Assembly (NCBI GenBank): GCA_027494115.1
Contig: JAOSJL010000001.1
Coordinates: forward strand, 1,575,926-1,639,925
DNA length: 64,000 nt
Direction: 5' to 3'
Source of the DNA: Acidimicrobiia bacterium
GTDB lineage: Bacteria; Actinomycetota; Acidimicrobiia; IMCC26256; JAOSJL01
Part shown: positions 53,445 through 62,453 of the stretch, piece by piece
How the letters are laid out: the number at the start of each line of letters is the position of its first letter
Position numbering within the stretch: the first letter of the stretch is position 1
Program-made: the position numbers and the translations under genes
The notes under the pieces: generated by a model
Seen by the model: only the letters and a program-made list of their open reading frames with translations
The model's database searches: none
Told to the model about the DNA's origin: nothing

Positions 53445-54082
53445 ACACCATGGACGAATCCGCGCTCGCCATTGCACGTGGCGCCGTCGGGTTCATGCCC
53501 GACGACGAAGGGTTGGCCCTCTACGAAGCCGGAGTCAGGGCCGCGCCCGTGGGCCCGCTGCTCGAGATCGGGAGCTACTGCGGCAAGTCGGCGGTCTATC
53601 TGGGTTCGGCGGCCCGGGCCGGTGGAACGGTGTTGTTCACGGTGGATCACCATCGCGGCTCCGAGGAGAATCAAGCCGGGTGGGAGCACCACGACTCCCG
53701 GGTCGTCGACCCCGAGACGGGTCGGATGGACACGCTTCCGTTCTTCCGCCGGACCGTGGAACGCGCCGGCCTCGAGGACGTCGTCCTCGCTGTCGTGGGC
53801 GACTCGCCGACGCTTGCGGCGTACTGGACCACTCCGCTCGGATTGTTGTTCATCGATGGTGGCCATTCCGAGGAGGCGGCCGGAGCCGACTACGACTCGT
53901 GGGCGCACTTCGTCGCTCCGGGAGGAGTGCTCGCCATCCACGACGTCTTCGAGGACCCGGACGACGGTGGTCAGGCCCCGTTTCACGTGTGGCAACGCGC
54001 CGTGGACACCGGTGGATTCGAGCCCGAGACACAACAAGGCAGCCTCCGCACCTTGCGCCGTGTGAAGGGATCTCCTACGTGA
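53441..54082 (+). CDS. Class I SAM-dependent methyltransferase (Methyltransf_24-like)
   Basis: A 213-residue protein with a SAM-binding motif I (PLLEIGSYCGKSAVYLGSAA), VDHHRGSEENQAGWEHH, and the acidic strand LLFIDGGHSEEAAGADYDSW, followed by GGVLAIHDVFEDP, the pattern of small-molecule or sugar O-methyltransferases of the Methyltransf_24 type. It is coupled to the DUF1330 gene by a 4-nt overlap. Its stop overlaps the convergent small membrane protein gene by 8 bp. Substrate unknown. Confidence 0.82.
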   Translation: MNTMDESALAIARGAVGFMPDDEGLALYEAGVRAAPVGPLLEIGSYCGKSAVYLGSAARAGGTVLFTVDHHRGSEENQAGWEHHDSRVVDPETGRMDTLPFFRRTVERAGLEDVVLAVVGDSPTLAAYWTTPLGLLFIDGGHSEEAAGADYDSWAHFVAPGGVLAIHDVFEDPDDGGQAPFHVWQRAVDTGGFEPETQQGSLRTLRRVKGSPT

Positions 54083-54290
54083 AGAACAGGATCGCGATGG
54101 CGCCGCACGCGATGATCACGCCGATGACGCCCGCACCGATCTTCTCGGCGGTCGTGTGCTTCTCGACCTCGATGCCGTAGTTGTCGGCCACGGCGTCGCG
54201 CTGGTGCTGCTGCGAGTAGCGGCGCTGCGGCTTCGACCCCACCTTGGGCAGGTGTTGGCGGCCCTTGCGCTTCATTCCCGATGATCCCAT
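54075..54290 (-). CDS. Small membrane protein of unknown function
   Basis: A 71-residue protein: basic, Gln/Arg-rich N-terminal half and one C-terminal helix (IGAGVIGVIIACGAIAILFF). The ATG at 54290 has TACCCT (plus-strand 54298-54303) 7 nt upstream, so it should be leaderless. The C-terminal-helix layout suggests tail anchoring with the basic part in the cytoplasm. I do not recognise a family. Confidence 0.72.
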   Translation of the reverse strand: MGSSGMKRKGRQHLPKVGSKPQRRYSQQHQRDAVADNYGIEVEKHTTAEKIGAGVIGVIIACGAIAILFFT

Positions 54291-54320
54291 GCATGACAGG
54301 GTAGCGGTACGTGTGTCGGC

Positions 54321-54767
54321 TCACGCGCAGAGCGGCGGTTCCTCCGCGGTCGGCGTGAACACGAGTTCGGTGCCCTCGGGACCGCCGACGAAGACGGCGC
54401 GATCAGCCGACTCGAGTGTCACGATGCCCGGTTGTTCGGGGTTGTCGAATCCTTTCGGAGCATTTGGTCCGCCGAGGGCCTCGGTGCTCCAGATCCGACC
54501 GTCGAAGCGCATGAACTCGACACCGCAATGCGTGAGGAGGTCGAATTCGTAGGGAACTCCCACCTCGATCTCGCCCTCCGGTGGGAGTGGGAGGGCCACC
54601 GGCGTCGGCTCGACGGTTATCTCGGGTGCCGGCTCCGAGGGTGGCTCGGTCGTGCGGTCGGACGCTTCCGGGGTCGGACTCGTGCTCCCGCAGGCTGCCG
54701 CGGTGAGCGCCAGCGCGATGACGACGCCGACCAACCGGGATCCTCGTGTGTGTGCTCGTTCCATCAT
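54321..54767 (-). CDS. Secreted lipoprotein of unknown function
   Basis: A 148-residue lipoprotein with signal peptide VVIALALTAAAC (lipobox TAAAC|G), a Pro/Thr/Glu-rich linker (residues 30-60), and a small domain with two Cys (LTHCGVEFMRFDGRIW ... EEPPLC) that probably pair. The Cys-Gly-Val-Glu and Arg-Phe-Asp pattern resembles small actinobacterial surface lipoproteins. It starts at ATG 54767 or 54764, both after a GAGGAAGAG ribosome-binding site. Confidence 0.75.
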   Translation of the reverse strand: MMERAHTRGSRLVGVVIALALTAAACGSTSPTPEASDRTTEPPSEPAPEITVEPTPVALPLPPEGEIEVGVPYEFDLLTHCGVEFMRFDGRIWSTEALGGPNAPKGFDNPEQPGIVTLESADRAVFVGGPEGTELVFTPTAEEPPLCA

Positions 54768-54872
54768 GGCTCTTCCTCGTCCGTGAATCTTCGCTCGCGT
54801 TCCCGCTCGCGCGTTTCGATTCGTTGGACGCCGCGCGCGTCGAGTTGGTTCCCCGAAATCCGGAAAACCGCG

Positions 54873-55958
54873 CTATTCGGCGACGCGACGGATGTCGGCG
54901 AGGATGGCGTCGCGGTCGAGACCCTCGGCGAGGCCCTCGTACCGGAAGAAGGAGGCGGTGAGGCCGCTACCGGCCAGCGCGTGTGCAGCGAGCACCACAG
55001 CGGCCAGGTTCCAGGTCGGCTGTTCCTCGGGGTACACGGCACCGTCGAGATGAAAGGTGTCGTCGTCGAAGTTCATGCCCGTCCAGTAGCCACCGTTGTC
55101 GGCGCGCAGGAACTGAACCCAGCCGAACAACTCGAGCGCCTTGTCGCGCTCACCGATGGCGTCGAGTGCCAACACCAGCTCGCAGGTTTCGGCGGCCGTG
55201 ATCCAGGGCCGGTCTGACACGCACCGGACGCCTCGACCTTCGACGACGAAGTGCGGCCAGCGCTCGACGATGCGCCACCAGGCCGCTTCGCCACGCAGCG
55301 CCCCTCCGAGGATGGGGTAGTACCAGTCCATCGCCCAGCGGTCCTTGTCGAGAAACACCTCGGTACGGTGCTCGATGGCATGCGCCAGCGAGCCGAGAGA
55401 GAGCTCCCAGTCGGGGCGCTCGTCTCCGAGGTGTTCGGCCAACAGGACGGCGCAGCGGATGCTGGCGTGGATGCTCGAACAACCGGTCAGCAGTGCCCCA
55501 CGCCAGATCTGACGTGTCGGGTCGGCCGACCAGACGATCTCACCCGACTCGGCCTGGTGGTCGAGACAGAAGTCGATGCCGTCGGCGACCATCGGCCAGT
55601 TGTCGCGCAGGAACCGGTCGTCGCCGGTCGAGAGGTAGTGGTGCAGCACGCCGTTGGCGAGGTAGGCGGTCACGTTGGTGTCGATCGTGACGTCCTCGAC
55701 GTCGTTGCCGATGTAGTAGGCGTGGAAGGCGCCGTCGGGTCGCTGGATACGCCGAAGCCACTCGTAGGCCGCCTCGGCCTCGGTGTGGCGCCCTCCGATG
55801 TCGAGAGCCATGGCGGCCTCCACCATGTTCCACGGGTCGGTGTGACCACCCGGGATCCACGGGATGTTGCCGTCGTCGAGTTGGTGGTCGACGATGAGTT
55901 CCACGGTCGCGTCGAGCTCGGCGGATGAGACGATCCCGTCGATGTCAGGCAGCGGCAT
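54873..55958 (-). CDS. Six-hairpin (alpha/alpha barrel) glycosidase/prenyltransferase-like protein
   Basis: A 361-residue soluble protein of alternating helices. It has repeats typical of alpha/alpha-barrel folds (IQRPDGAFHAYYIGNDVED; IDTNVTAYLANGVLHHYLST; WYYPILGGALRGEAAWWRI) and a conserved-looking ADNGGYWTGMNF. Databases often label such proteins prenyltransferase or glucoamylase-like; no catalytic residue set can be assigned by eye. It is the last gene of the GT4/methyltransferase operon, overlapping the methyltransferase by 14 bp, so it likely works on the same glycoconjugate. Confidence 0.7.
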   Translation of the reverse strand: MPLPDIDGIVSSAELDATVELIVDHQLDDGNIPWIPGGHTDPWNMVEAAMALDIGGRHTEAEAAYEWLRRIQRPDGAFHAYYIGNDVEDVTIDTNVTAYLANGVLHHYLSTGDDRFLRDNWPMVADGIDFCLDHQAESGEIVWSADPTRQIWRGALLTGCSSIHASIRCAVLLAEHLGDERPDWELSLGSLAHAIEHRTEVFLDKDRWAMDWYYPILGGALRGEAAWWRIVERWPHFVVEGRGVRCVSDRPWITAAETCELVLALDAIGERDKALELFGWVQFLRADNGGYWTGMNFDDDTFHLDGAVYPEEQPTWNLAAVVLAAHALAGSGLTASFFRYEGLAEGLDRDAILADIRRVAE

Positions 55959-56697
55959 CGGATCTTGTCACCTTCTCGGTGTCGACCACCGGCTTGTAGT
56001 TGTAGACGACGAGGCTCTTGCCCAGCACGGGGTTCAGGACGCTTTCGACGAAGCGTGTCCAGCGCGGCCGGTTCGTCAGTTCCCACACGAGGAAGTCGTG
56101 GTAACGCTTCGTGGCGAACGCGTCGTCGTTGTCGACGCCCACGGCGCACCGGACCCACCAGTACGGCGAGTGAAGCGCGTGGGCGTGGTCGGTGCCTTCC
56201 ACGTCGAGGCCCGCGTCGCGCAGTCGCGACTCCAGATCGGAGCGGCGGTAGATCCGCACGTGGCCGCCCGGCGTCTCGTGATAGTCGGCGGACAGCGCCC
56301 AACAGACCTTCTCGGGGAGCCAGGTGGGAACCGTTACGGCGATCCGTCCGCCCGGCCGCAGCACGCGAACGAGTTCCGCCATGGCTGCTTCGTCGTCAGG
56401 AATGTGTTCCAGGACCTCGGAGGCCACGATCCGATCGAAGCTGCCATCGGGGAACGGCAGCCGCAGTGCGTCGCCCTGCACCGGCCCGCCGGGCTCGCCA
56501 TCGGGGAGTTCGCCGGCTTCATGCATGGCCCCGCTCGTGGCGCGTACGTCCTCGAGTTCCTCGAAGCCGCGGTCGAGTGCCACGACCGCGGCACCACGGC
56601 GCATCATCTCGAAGGCATGGCGCCCGCCACCGCATCCCAGGTCGAGGACCCGGTGACCCGCGCGCAGATCCAGGCGTTCGAAGTCGACGGTGAGCAT
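55945..56697 (-). CDS. Class I SAM-dependent methyltransferase (Methyltransf_11)
   Basis: A 250-residue methyltransferase: motif I HRVLDLGCGGGRHAFEMMRR, post-I VVALDRGFEELED, motif II SFDRIVASEVLEHIPDDEAA and motif III LVRVLRPGGRIAVTVPTW. The ATG at 56697 overlaps the GT4 stop (TGATG), showing translational coupling. Working between a glycosyltransferase and a six-hairpin protein, it probably methylates a sugar or lipid carrier. Confidence 0.87.
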   Translation of the reverse strand: MLTVDFERLDLRAGHRVLDLGCGGGRHAFEMMRRGAAVVALDRGFEELEDVRATSGAMHEAGELPDGEPGGPVQGDALRLPFPDGSFDRIVASEVLEHIPDDEAAMAELVRVLRPGGRIAVTVPTWLPEKVCWALSADYHETPGGHVRIYRRSDLESRLRDAGLDVEGTDHAHALHSPYWWVRCAVGVDNDDAFATKRYHDFLVWELTNRPRWTRFVESVLNPVLGKSLVVYNYKPVVDTEKVTRSDAAA

Positions 56698-57978
56698 CAG
56701 GCGGATGGGTCCTTCTCGTCCTCGCCGGCGACGATCCGTCGGTAGTGCTCGGCCGTGCCGGCGGCACACGCGCGCCAGGTGAACCGTTCGGTGACCCGTT
56801 CGCGCCCTGCCGCTCCCACACGTTCGCGCAGGTCGGAATCGCCGAGGCCCTCCAGGAGTGCGGCGGCCAGTGCGCCGGGATCTCCGGGCTCCACGAGCAG
56901 CCCGGTCTCGTGGTCGGTGCCGACAACCTCGGGGAGCGCCCCGCCGGTAGTTGCCACGAGCGGCACCCCGCAGGCCATCGCCTCGACAGCCGGGAGGGAG
57001 AAGCCCTCGTAGAGAGAGGGAACGACCGCGAGCTCGGCCTCGGCATAGAGCCGGACGATCTCGGAGGTCTCGACCCCGCTCACGAAACGGATGTGGTCGT
57101 GCAACCCGAGTCGGTCCAGGACCGCGGGCACGGCGCTCTTCTTGTTCTTGAGCTTCCCGATCACGACGAGGTGTGCATCGGGCCTCTCGGTACGGACCTT
57201 CGCCAGCGCCTCGAGCAGCACGGTGAGGCCCTTCATCGGGATGTCGGCGCTGGCGGTCGTCATGATCCGTCCACGGACCCGATCGACGCCGGGTACGGGC
57301 GTGAAGACCTCGGGGTCCATGCCGACGGGGACGACGTGGAGCTGGTCGTCGGAGACGCCCATCTGAGCGACGATGTCTCGCCGCGACGACTGGCTCACGG
57401 TCAAGAGGCGTGGAACACGGCGGGCAACTCGCATCTGCATGTTCAGGAAGCCGTACCAGCGTCGGAACATGAAACGTCGCCACAGATTCTTCTCGTGGGC
57501 GAGCTCCACGTCACGGTCAACGGTGATCGGATGGTGAAGCGTGGCCAGAAGCGGCACACCCTCGTCGAGGAGGTCGAGCATCCCGGTGCCGAGACACTGG
57601 TTGTCGTGGACCACGTCGAACTCGTCACGACGCTCCCGGATGATCTCCCGGGCGCGCAGACTGAAAGCGTAGGGCTCCGGGTACCCGGCGGCACAGAGGA
57701 TCCCGAACTCGGCCAGATCGGCGCGTGTGCGGAACTCGTGGGGCCACGGGGCCCGGAAGGGGTTGTCGGGCCTGTAGAGATCGAGGCCCGGCACCTCCAC
57801 GAGCTCCACCCCGGGATCGAGCACGGGGTACGGCTGGCCCGGAGAAGACCGTCACGCGGTGCCCGAGGGCGGTGAGCTCCCGCGTGAGGTGCCGCGTGTA
57901 GACGCCCTGCCCACCGCAGTGGGGATTGCCACGGAACATCAGATAGGCGACGCGCAGCGGCTCAGTGGAGACAGGCAT
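56697..57978 (-). CDS. GT4 family glycosyltransferase (one indel)
   Basis: About 426 residues. The N-terminus VAYLMFRGNPHCGGQGVYTR carries the donor-site glycine loop. One extra base in the run at 57838-57840 breaks the frame; correcting it gives RVTVFSGQPYPVLDPGVELV. The GT4 catalytic part has VVPVGMDPEVFTPVPG, MKGLTVLLEALAKVRTERPD and the E-x7-E region (PSLYEGFSLPAVEAMACGVP). First gene of a three-gene operon with a methyltransferase and six-hairpin protein. Divergent from the S9 peptidase; the 145-bp gap shows only the latter's -10 box. Confidence 0.86.
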
Positions 57979-58109
57979 GACGCACCAGCTTGGAGAATGA
58001 CGGCCCTACGGGGCAAATGACGCCCGCGATCCCTCTACCCGTGGGACCCCGGCAACGGGTCGATCGACGTCACCTCCGGGCAGGCAGCCACTGCGTGTTG
58101 AGCGACCGG

Positions 58110-58115
58110 TACGCT
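58110..58115 (+). promoter_or_regulatory. TANNNT -10 box for the S9 peptidase gene
   Basis: TACGCT lies 8 nt before the GTG at 58124 with no Shine-Dalgarno sequence: a leaderless start. Confidence 0.5.
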
Positions 58116-58123
58116 CCCGCGCC

Positions 58124-60146
58124 GTGGACGCCTCGGCCACCGCGCCTCTCGACCTTCCCGTCACCGCTGAGCAGGTGGCGTCCAGTGCCACGCCGGGCGC
58201 ACCCGTGTGGGTACCGGGCGTGGGAGCGGCCTGGACGACTCGGCGGGCGGGCGTCGCGTCAGTGGTGTGCGCCACCGATCGCGGATCGAACAGCGGATCG
58301 GACAGCGAACCGGGTCACGGTGAGCGGCGCACGGTCTCGGGCGACGTGCCGCCGGCCGGTCGCGCCACGATGGACGTCACGCCCGACGGACGGATCGTGT
58401 ATCCGGCCGGCGACGGCCGACTGGTGCTCGTCGACCCGCACGATCCCGCCGAAGAGCACACGGCCGCCGATGCCGGAAGCCCCTCCCTGAATACTGCCTC
58501 CCCGGCACCCGCCTTCCTGACACCCGAGGGAGCGCGAGCGAGCGCTCCGGCTGTGTCGCCCGACGGACGGTACGTGGCCTACGTCGCCGAGACGCAGGAA
58601 ACCTGTGCGGTCGCGGTGGCGGCCGTCACCGGGCCCGCGACGCCGGTGATCTGCTCTCGCTCCGACTTCGCCTTCGACCCGTGCTGGTCGCCCGACGGTG
58701 CGCTCCTCACCTGGCACGAGTGGGACTTTCCGGCCATGCCGTGGGACGACTCGCGCATCGTCGTCTGCCGCTGGCCCGACGGCCCGACGACAGCGGTAGC
58801 GGGTGTCGAGGCAGATGGCGCGGCGGCCACTCGTGCGACGCCGGAGGCCGTGGAACAACCCCGCTTCTCGCCCGACGGGACGCGGCTGGCGTACGTGAGC
58901 GATCGCGAGGGATGGATGAACATCCACACCTGCTCGCCCGACGGATCCGATGCGCGCATCGTGAGTGCCGAACCACCCGAAGCCGAGCCCCGCGAACATG
59001 CCGAGCCGACGTGGGGTCCGGGTCAGCGCAGCTACGCGTGGTCACCCGACTCGCGCTTCCTCGCGTGGTGCTCGAATCGCGACGGCGCGGGCGTTCTCGT
59101 TCTGGGCTCCGCTGACGGCTCATCCGAGGCTCGGGGTGAGATCGCGCGGGGTGGCACCGGGGATCCGGTGGACCGACGAGGGCGGACTCCTCGCCGTTCG
59201 TTCCGCGCCCGACGAGTCGCCACGTGTGGTTCGCTACGACGTTCCCTCCGGTGCTCCCTCCGGTGCTCCCGGACACAGCGCAGAGTCGACGCGGGTCACG
59301 GTCGTGGAGGCACCTGCGACGGAGGGGGCCGTCCCCGAACCCGAGCCGGTGACGTGGGAAGGGGGAGAGATAGGGGCGACCTCTCACGGGACAGCCCTGC
59401 ACGGGCTGCTCTGGCGCTGCGTGCGGGACTCCGCCTCCGTGCCGTCCTCCTCGAGACCGCTGCTTGTCAACCTCCACGGCGGCCCCACCGATCAGGCCGT
59501 GGCCGACTGGTGGCCCCGTGCTGCCTACTTCCTGGATCGCGGCTGGAACATCCTCACACCGAACGGTCGCGGGTCAACGGGTCACGGTCGCTCGTACACG
59601 CAGGCACTGGCGGGGCAGTGGGGTGTCGTCGACGTGGTCGACGTCGAGGCGGCGCTGCGGGTTGCCGGGCCCCGTGGGTGGGGTGATCCGCGCCGCATCG
59701 CACTCAGCGGCGGAAGCGCCGGGGGATTCACGGCTCTTCTCGTGAGCGCGGCCGTTCCCGACCTCGTGCGGGCAACGGTGGTGCGGTATCCGGTCACCGA
59801 CCTCGAGGCGTTGGCGGCGGCCACGCACCGCTTCGAGGCCCACTACACCGATTCTCTCGTCGGAACGCTGCCCGATGCCGCAGAGATCTACCGAGACCGC
59901 TCACCGATGACGCGCGCCGGGTCGATCGCCGTGCCTCTGTTGATTCTCCAGGGCGCGGACGATCCGGCCGTCCCGAGGCCCCAGACAGACGCGTTCGTGC
60001 GTGCGGCCCGGGAATCGGGGGTCGACGTCGACTACCGCGTCTACGACGGCGAGGGCCACGGTTTCTCCGATCCTGCGACCGTGGTCGACGAACTCGGGCG
60101 AACCGAGGCGTTCCTCGCACGTCACGTACTGTCGGACCCGACATGA
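58124..60146 (+). CDS. S9 family (prolyl-oligopeptidase-like) serine peptidase (one indel)
   Basis: About 673 residues. The N-terminal beta-propeller has repeated blades with SPDGRYVAYVAE, WSPDGALLTWHEW, FSPDGTRLAYVSD and WSPDSRFLAWCSN. The C-terminal alpha/beta-hydrolase domain has the nucleophile motif GGSAGGFT, the Asp of LQGADDPAVP and the His of GEGHGFSDP. It should cleave short peptides or remove N-terminal residues in the cytoplasm (no signal peptide). The frame breaks near the G4 run 59148-59151; one base fewer gives EIARGVAPGIRWTDEGG. It overlaps the next gene by ATGA. Confidence 0.87.
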
Positions 60147-60784
60147 AACTCGGCTATTCGTTCCAGGGCCCGCGCCGAGGTGCGGACCGTGCCGTCCTTC
60201 TCGCCCACGGGGCCGGCGCCGACCGCCGGGCTCCGACGCTCCGGGCGGTGGCCACGGCTCTGAAGGACGCGGGTATCCCGAACCTGCGCTTCGACTACCC
60301 GTACCGCGTGGCCGGAAAGAAGGCACCCGACAGCCAGAAGGTCCTGCGCGCCGCCACACGTGAGGCCGCCGCCAGCCTGGGCCGCCGGACTGATCTCCCG
60401 CCCGACCGCCTGGTTCTCGGTGGACGCTCGATGGGCGGTCGCTACACCTCGCTGATCGTGGGCGACGAGGACGACCCGGTTCCCGCGCGGGGTCTCCTGT
60501 TACTCGGATACCCCCTGCATGCGGCGGGAAGACCCGAGAAGAAACGCGCCGATCACTTCGGCCGTCTCGATCTTCCCGTTCTCTTCGCCAGTGGCACCCG
60601 CGACAGCCTCGCCGGTCGTGCCGACCTCACCCGGGCGGCCAAGAAGATCTCCGGACCTGTCGAGTTCGTCTGGCTGGAGAGCGCCGACCACGGCTTCCGA
60701 CCGTTGAAGAGCAGTGGACGGACCATCGACGACGTCAACGCCGAGGTGGCCGATGCAGCCGTGCGCTGGGTGCAGTCTCTCTGA
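60143..60784 (+). CDS. Alpha/beta hydrolase (TEX30/dienelactone-hydrolase-like)
   Basis: A 213-residue cytoplasmic hydrolase. It shows the oxyanion/His-Gly loop VLLAHGAGADRRAPTL, nucleophile elbow LVLGGRSMGGRYTSLI (GxSxG), LDLPVLFASGTRDSLAG with the Asp, and the C-terminal His in ESADHGFRPL. The ATG overlaps the peptidase stop, so the two are coupled. The substrate is unknown; annotated homologues are usually just called alpha/beta family hydrolases. Confidence 0.84.
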   Translation: MKLGYSFQGPRRGADRAVLLAHGAGADRRAPTLRAVATALKDAGIPNLRFDYPYRVAGKKAPDSQKVLRAATREAAASLGRRTDLPPDRLVLGGRSMGGRYTSLIVGDEDDPVPARGLLLLGYPLHAAGRPEKKRADHFGRLDLPVLFASGTRDSLAGRADLTRAAKKISGPVEFVWLESADHGFRPLKSSGRTIDDVNAEVADAAVRWVQSL

Positions 60785-60841
60785 GCTTTGATCCGAAACG
60801 CCGACCACGACCCCCCAGCCCCGACCACACAGGAGCACGTC

Positions 60842-61663
60842 ATGGAGAACTTCGAGTCGAGCGGCTTCGCCACCGACAACCTGCGGTACGAGCGCGACGG
60901 ATTCGTCGGCACCGTGGTGCTCGACCGTCCCGAGAAGTTGAACGCGTTCACGGTCGAGATGTGGCACGAGATGGCCGACCTCGGCGCGGCGCTCATCGCC
61001 GAAGACGAGATTCGTGCGCTCGTCGTGCGTGGTGAGGGTCGTGCCTTCTGCAGTGGCATCGACGTGTCGGTCTTCGCCGGTGGGGGATCAGACGGGGACG
61101 GAGGAAGCCTGGTCGACCCCGACGCCATCCAGCGCCTCCAGGCCGGGTTCGACTGGCTCGAGGACGCGCCGTTCCCCACGATCGCGGCGATGCACGGTTA
61201 CGCCTTCGGCGCCGGCCTCCAGTGTGGCCTGGCGTGCGACCTCCGGGTCGCGCAGGAGGGAACGCAGATGGGGATCTTGGAGCTCAACTTCGGCATCGTC
61301 CCCGACCTGGGCGGGACACAACGTCTCCCGCGGGTCGTCGGAGTGGGCAAGGCCAAGGAGCTCATCTACACGTCGGCCAAGATCGACGCTGCCGAGGCCC
61401 ACCGGATCGGCCTGGTCGAACGGCTCGTGTCCGAAAGCGAGTTCAGCGACCATGTCGACGCGTTGGCTGCCGAGCTCGCATCCCGGGCGCCGCTGGCGGT
61501 GCGGGGCTCGAAGGAGCTGGTGAACCGGTCGTTCGACCTGTCGATCAGCGAAGGACTCCGCCTCGAGGCCGAGACCCAGATGGTCTGCCTGCGCTCGGAG
61601 GACACCGTCGAAGCCATGACCGCCGGGCTCGAAGGACGAACCCCCGAGTTCAAGGGCAGCTGA
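60842..61663 (+). CDS. Enoyl-CoA hydratase/isomerase family protein
   Basis: A 273-residue crotonase-fold enzyme. Oxyanion-hole segments: LNAFTVEMWHEMADL with AFCSGIDVSVFAGG, and AMHGYAFGAGLQCGLACDL; the catalytic Glu region is GILELNFGIVPDLGGTQRLP, where both Glu-equivalents are plausible. It hydrates or isomerises an acyl-CoA in fatty-acid or related breakdown. The ATG at 60842 has a CAGGAG ribosome-binding site; a TTG at 60788 would add 18 unconserved-looking residues. Confidence 0.9.
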   Translation: MENFESSGFATDNLRYERDGFVGTVVLDRPEKLNAFTVEMWHEMADLGAALIAEDEIRALVVRGEGRAFCSGIDVSVFAGGGSDGDGGSLVDPDAIQRLQAGFDWLEDAPFPTIAAMHGYAFGAGLQCGLACDLRVAQEGTQMGILELNFGIVPDLGGTQRLPRVVGVGKAKELIYTSAKIDAAEAHRIGLVERLVSESEFSDHVDALAAELASRAPLAVRGSKELVNRSFDLSISEGLRLEAETQMVCLRSEDTVEAMTAGLEGRTPEFKGS

Positions 61664-61748
61664 GGCTGTTCTCGGGTACACGCTGTCGTTGGGCAAACGC
61701 TGTCCTCGGCTACACGCTGTCTTCCGAGAGGCGCTGTTCTCCCACAAA
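61664..61748. repeat. Five degenerate 17-bp tandem repeats
   Basis: Right after the enoyl-CoA hydratase stop, five consecutive 17-bp units begin with (C/G)GCTGTC or GCTGTT (consensus cgctgtcctcggctaca). They fill most of the gap before the lipoprotein gene; no promoter is recognised in the remaining 61749-61814. A regulatory array or slippage-made minisatellite is possible. Confidence 0.8.
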
Positions 61749-61814
61749 CCAACGTCTCGCAGGAGCAGGGGCGAATCGGGGAACCGAACCGGCGTCTCGG
61801 ACCGTCCAACCGGC

Positions 61815-62408
61815 ATGAGGCTCATCCTGAGACCCGGACGATCCGCGGGAGTGCTCGCTGGCGTCGCGGCGCTCGCCCTTCTCGCCGGTTGCACCGGATC
61901 GGGCGGCGACTCATCGCCCAGTAAATCGTCCAGTACATCGTCCGGTACATCGTCCAGTACATCGCCCGGACCGTCGACGACCACCCACGAGATCGGGCCG
62001 GCGTCGATCGAGGTGTTCGGTGGTCTCACCGTTCGCCTCGTGTTCGAGGAATTGACCGTCGAGAGTGGCGACCAGCTGCCGAACCGGCTCCAGGTGGAGA
62101 ACACGTCCGGTCATCCGGTCACGGACCCGGGATGTGTTCTGGGAGCGACCGCCGCTGCGATCATCCCCGCGGACGATCCGGAGGCCGAGCTGTGGATGCA
62201 GACCATCGTCGATTGTGAGGGTCCCTTCGAGTTCCCGGACGGCTCCTCCGACGAATGGGACGGGCCGCGGTTCATTGCGGCCACGCCGACCGGCGAGCCG
62301 CTCCCGCCCGGTGACTACATCGCCGCCGTCGAGATCGACGGTCAACGCCTCGAGTACCCCGTCGAGGTGACGGAGCAGGTCGGGGAGCCCCAGCCGATCG
62401 TCCCCTAG
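61815..62408 (+). CDS. Secreted lipoprotein of unknown function
   Basis: A 197-residue lipoprotein. Signal peptide AGVAALALLAGC (lipobox LAGC|T), then a Ser/Thr-rich linker encoded by 12-bp tandem repeats (near 61920-61970, tcgtccagtaca-like), then a beta-rich domain with two Cys (PGCVLGATAAAIIPADDPEA, TIVDCEGPFEFPDG). It resembles intracellular-proteinase-inhibitor-like or BsuPI-like secreted domains in style (PPGDYIAAVEIDGQRLEYPV), but this is only a resemblance. Confidence 0.72.
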   Translation: MRLILRPGRSAGVLAGVAALALLAGCTGSGGDSSPSKSSSTSSGTSSSTSPGPSTTTHEIGPASIEVFGGLTVRLVFEELTVESGDQLPNRLQVENTSGHPVTDPGCVLGATAAAIIPADDPEAELWMQTIVDCEGPFEFPDGSSDEWDGPRFIAATPTGEPLPPGDYIAAVEIDGQRLEYPVEVTEQVGEPQPIVP

Positions 62409-62439
62409 GTCGAGCGAGCCCGAGCGAGCCCGAGCGGAA

Positions 62440-62445
62440 TAGCCT
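62440..62445 (+). promoter_or_regulatory. TANNNT -10 box for murA
   Basis: TAGCCT lies 8 nt before the murA ATG, with no Shine-Dalgarno sequence: a leaderless start. Just upstream, gagcgagccc is repeated in tandem (62412-62436). Confidence 0.5.
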
Positions 62446-62453
62446 CCAGCGCG

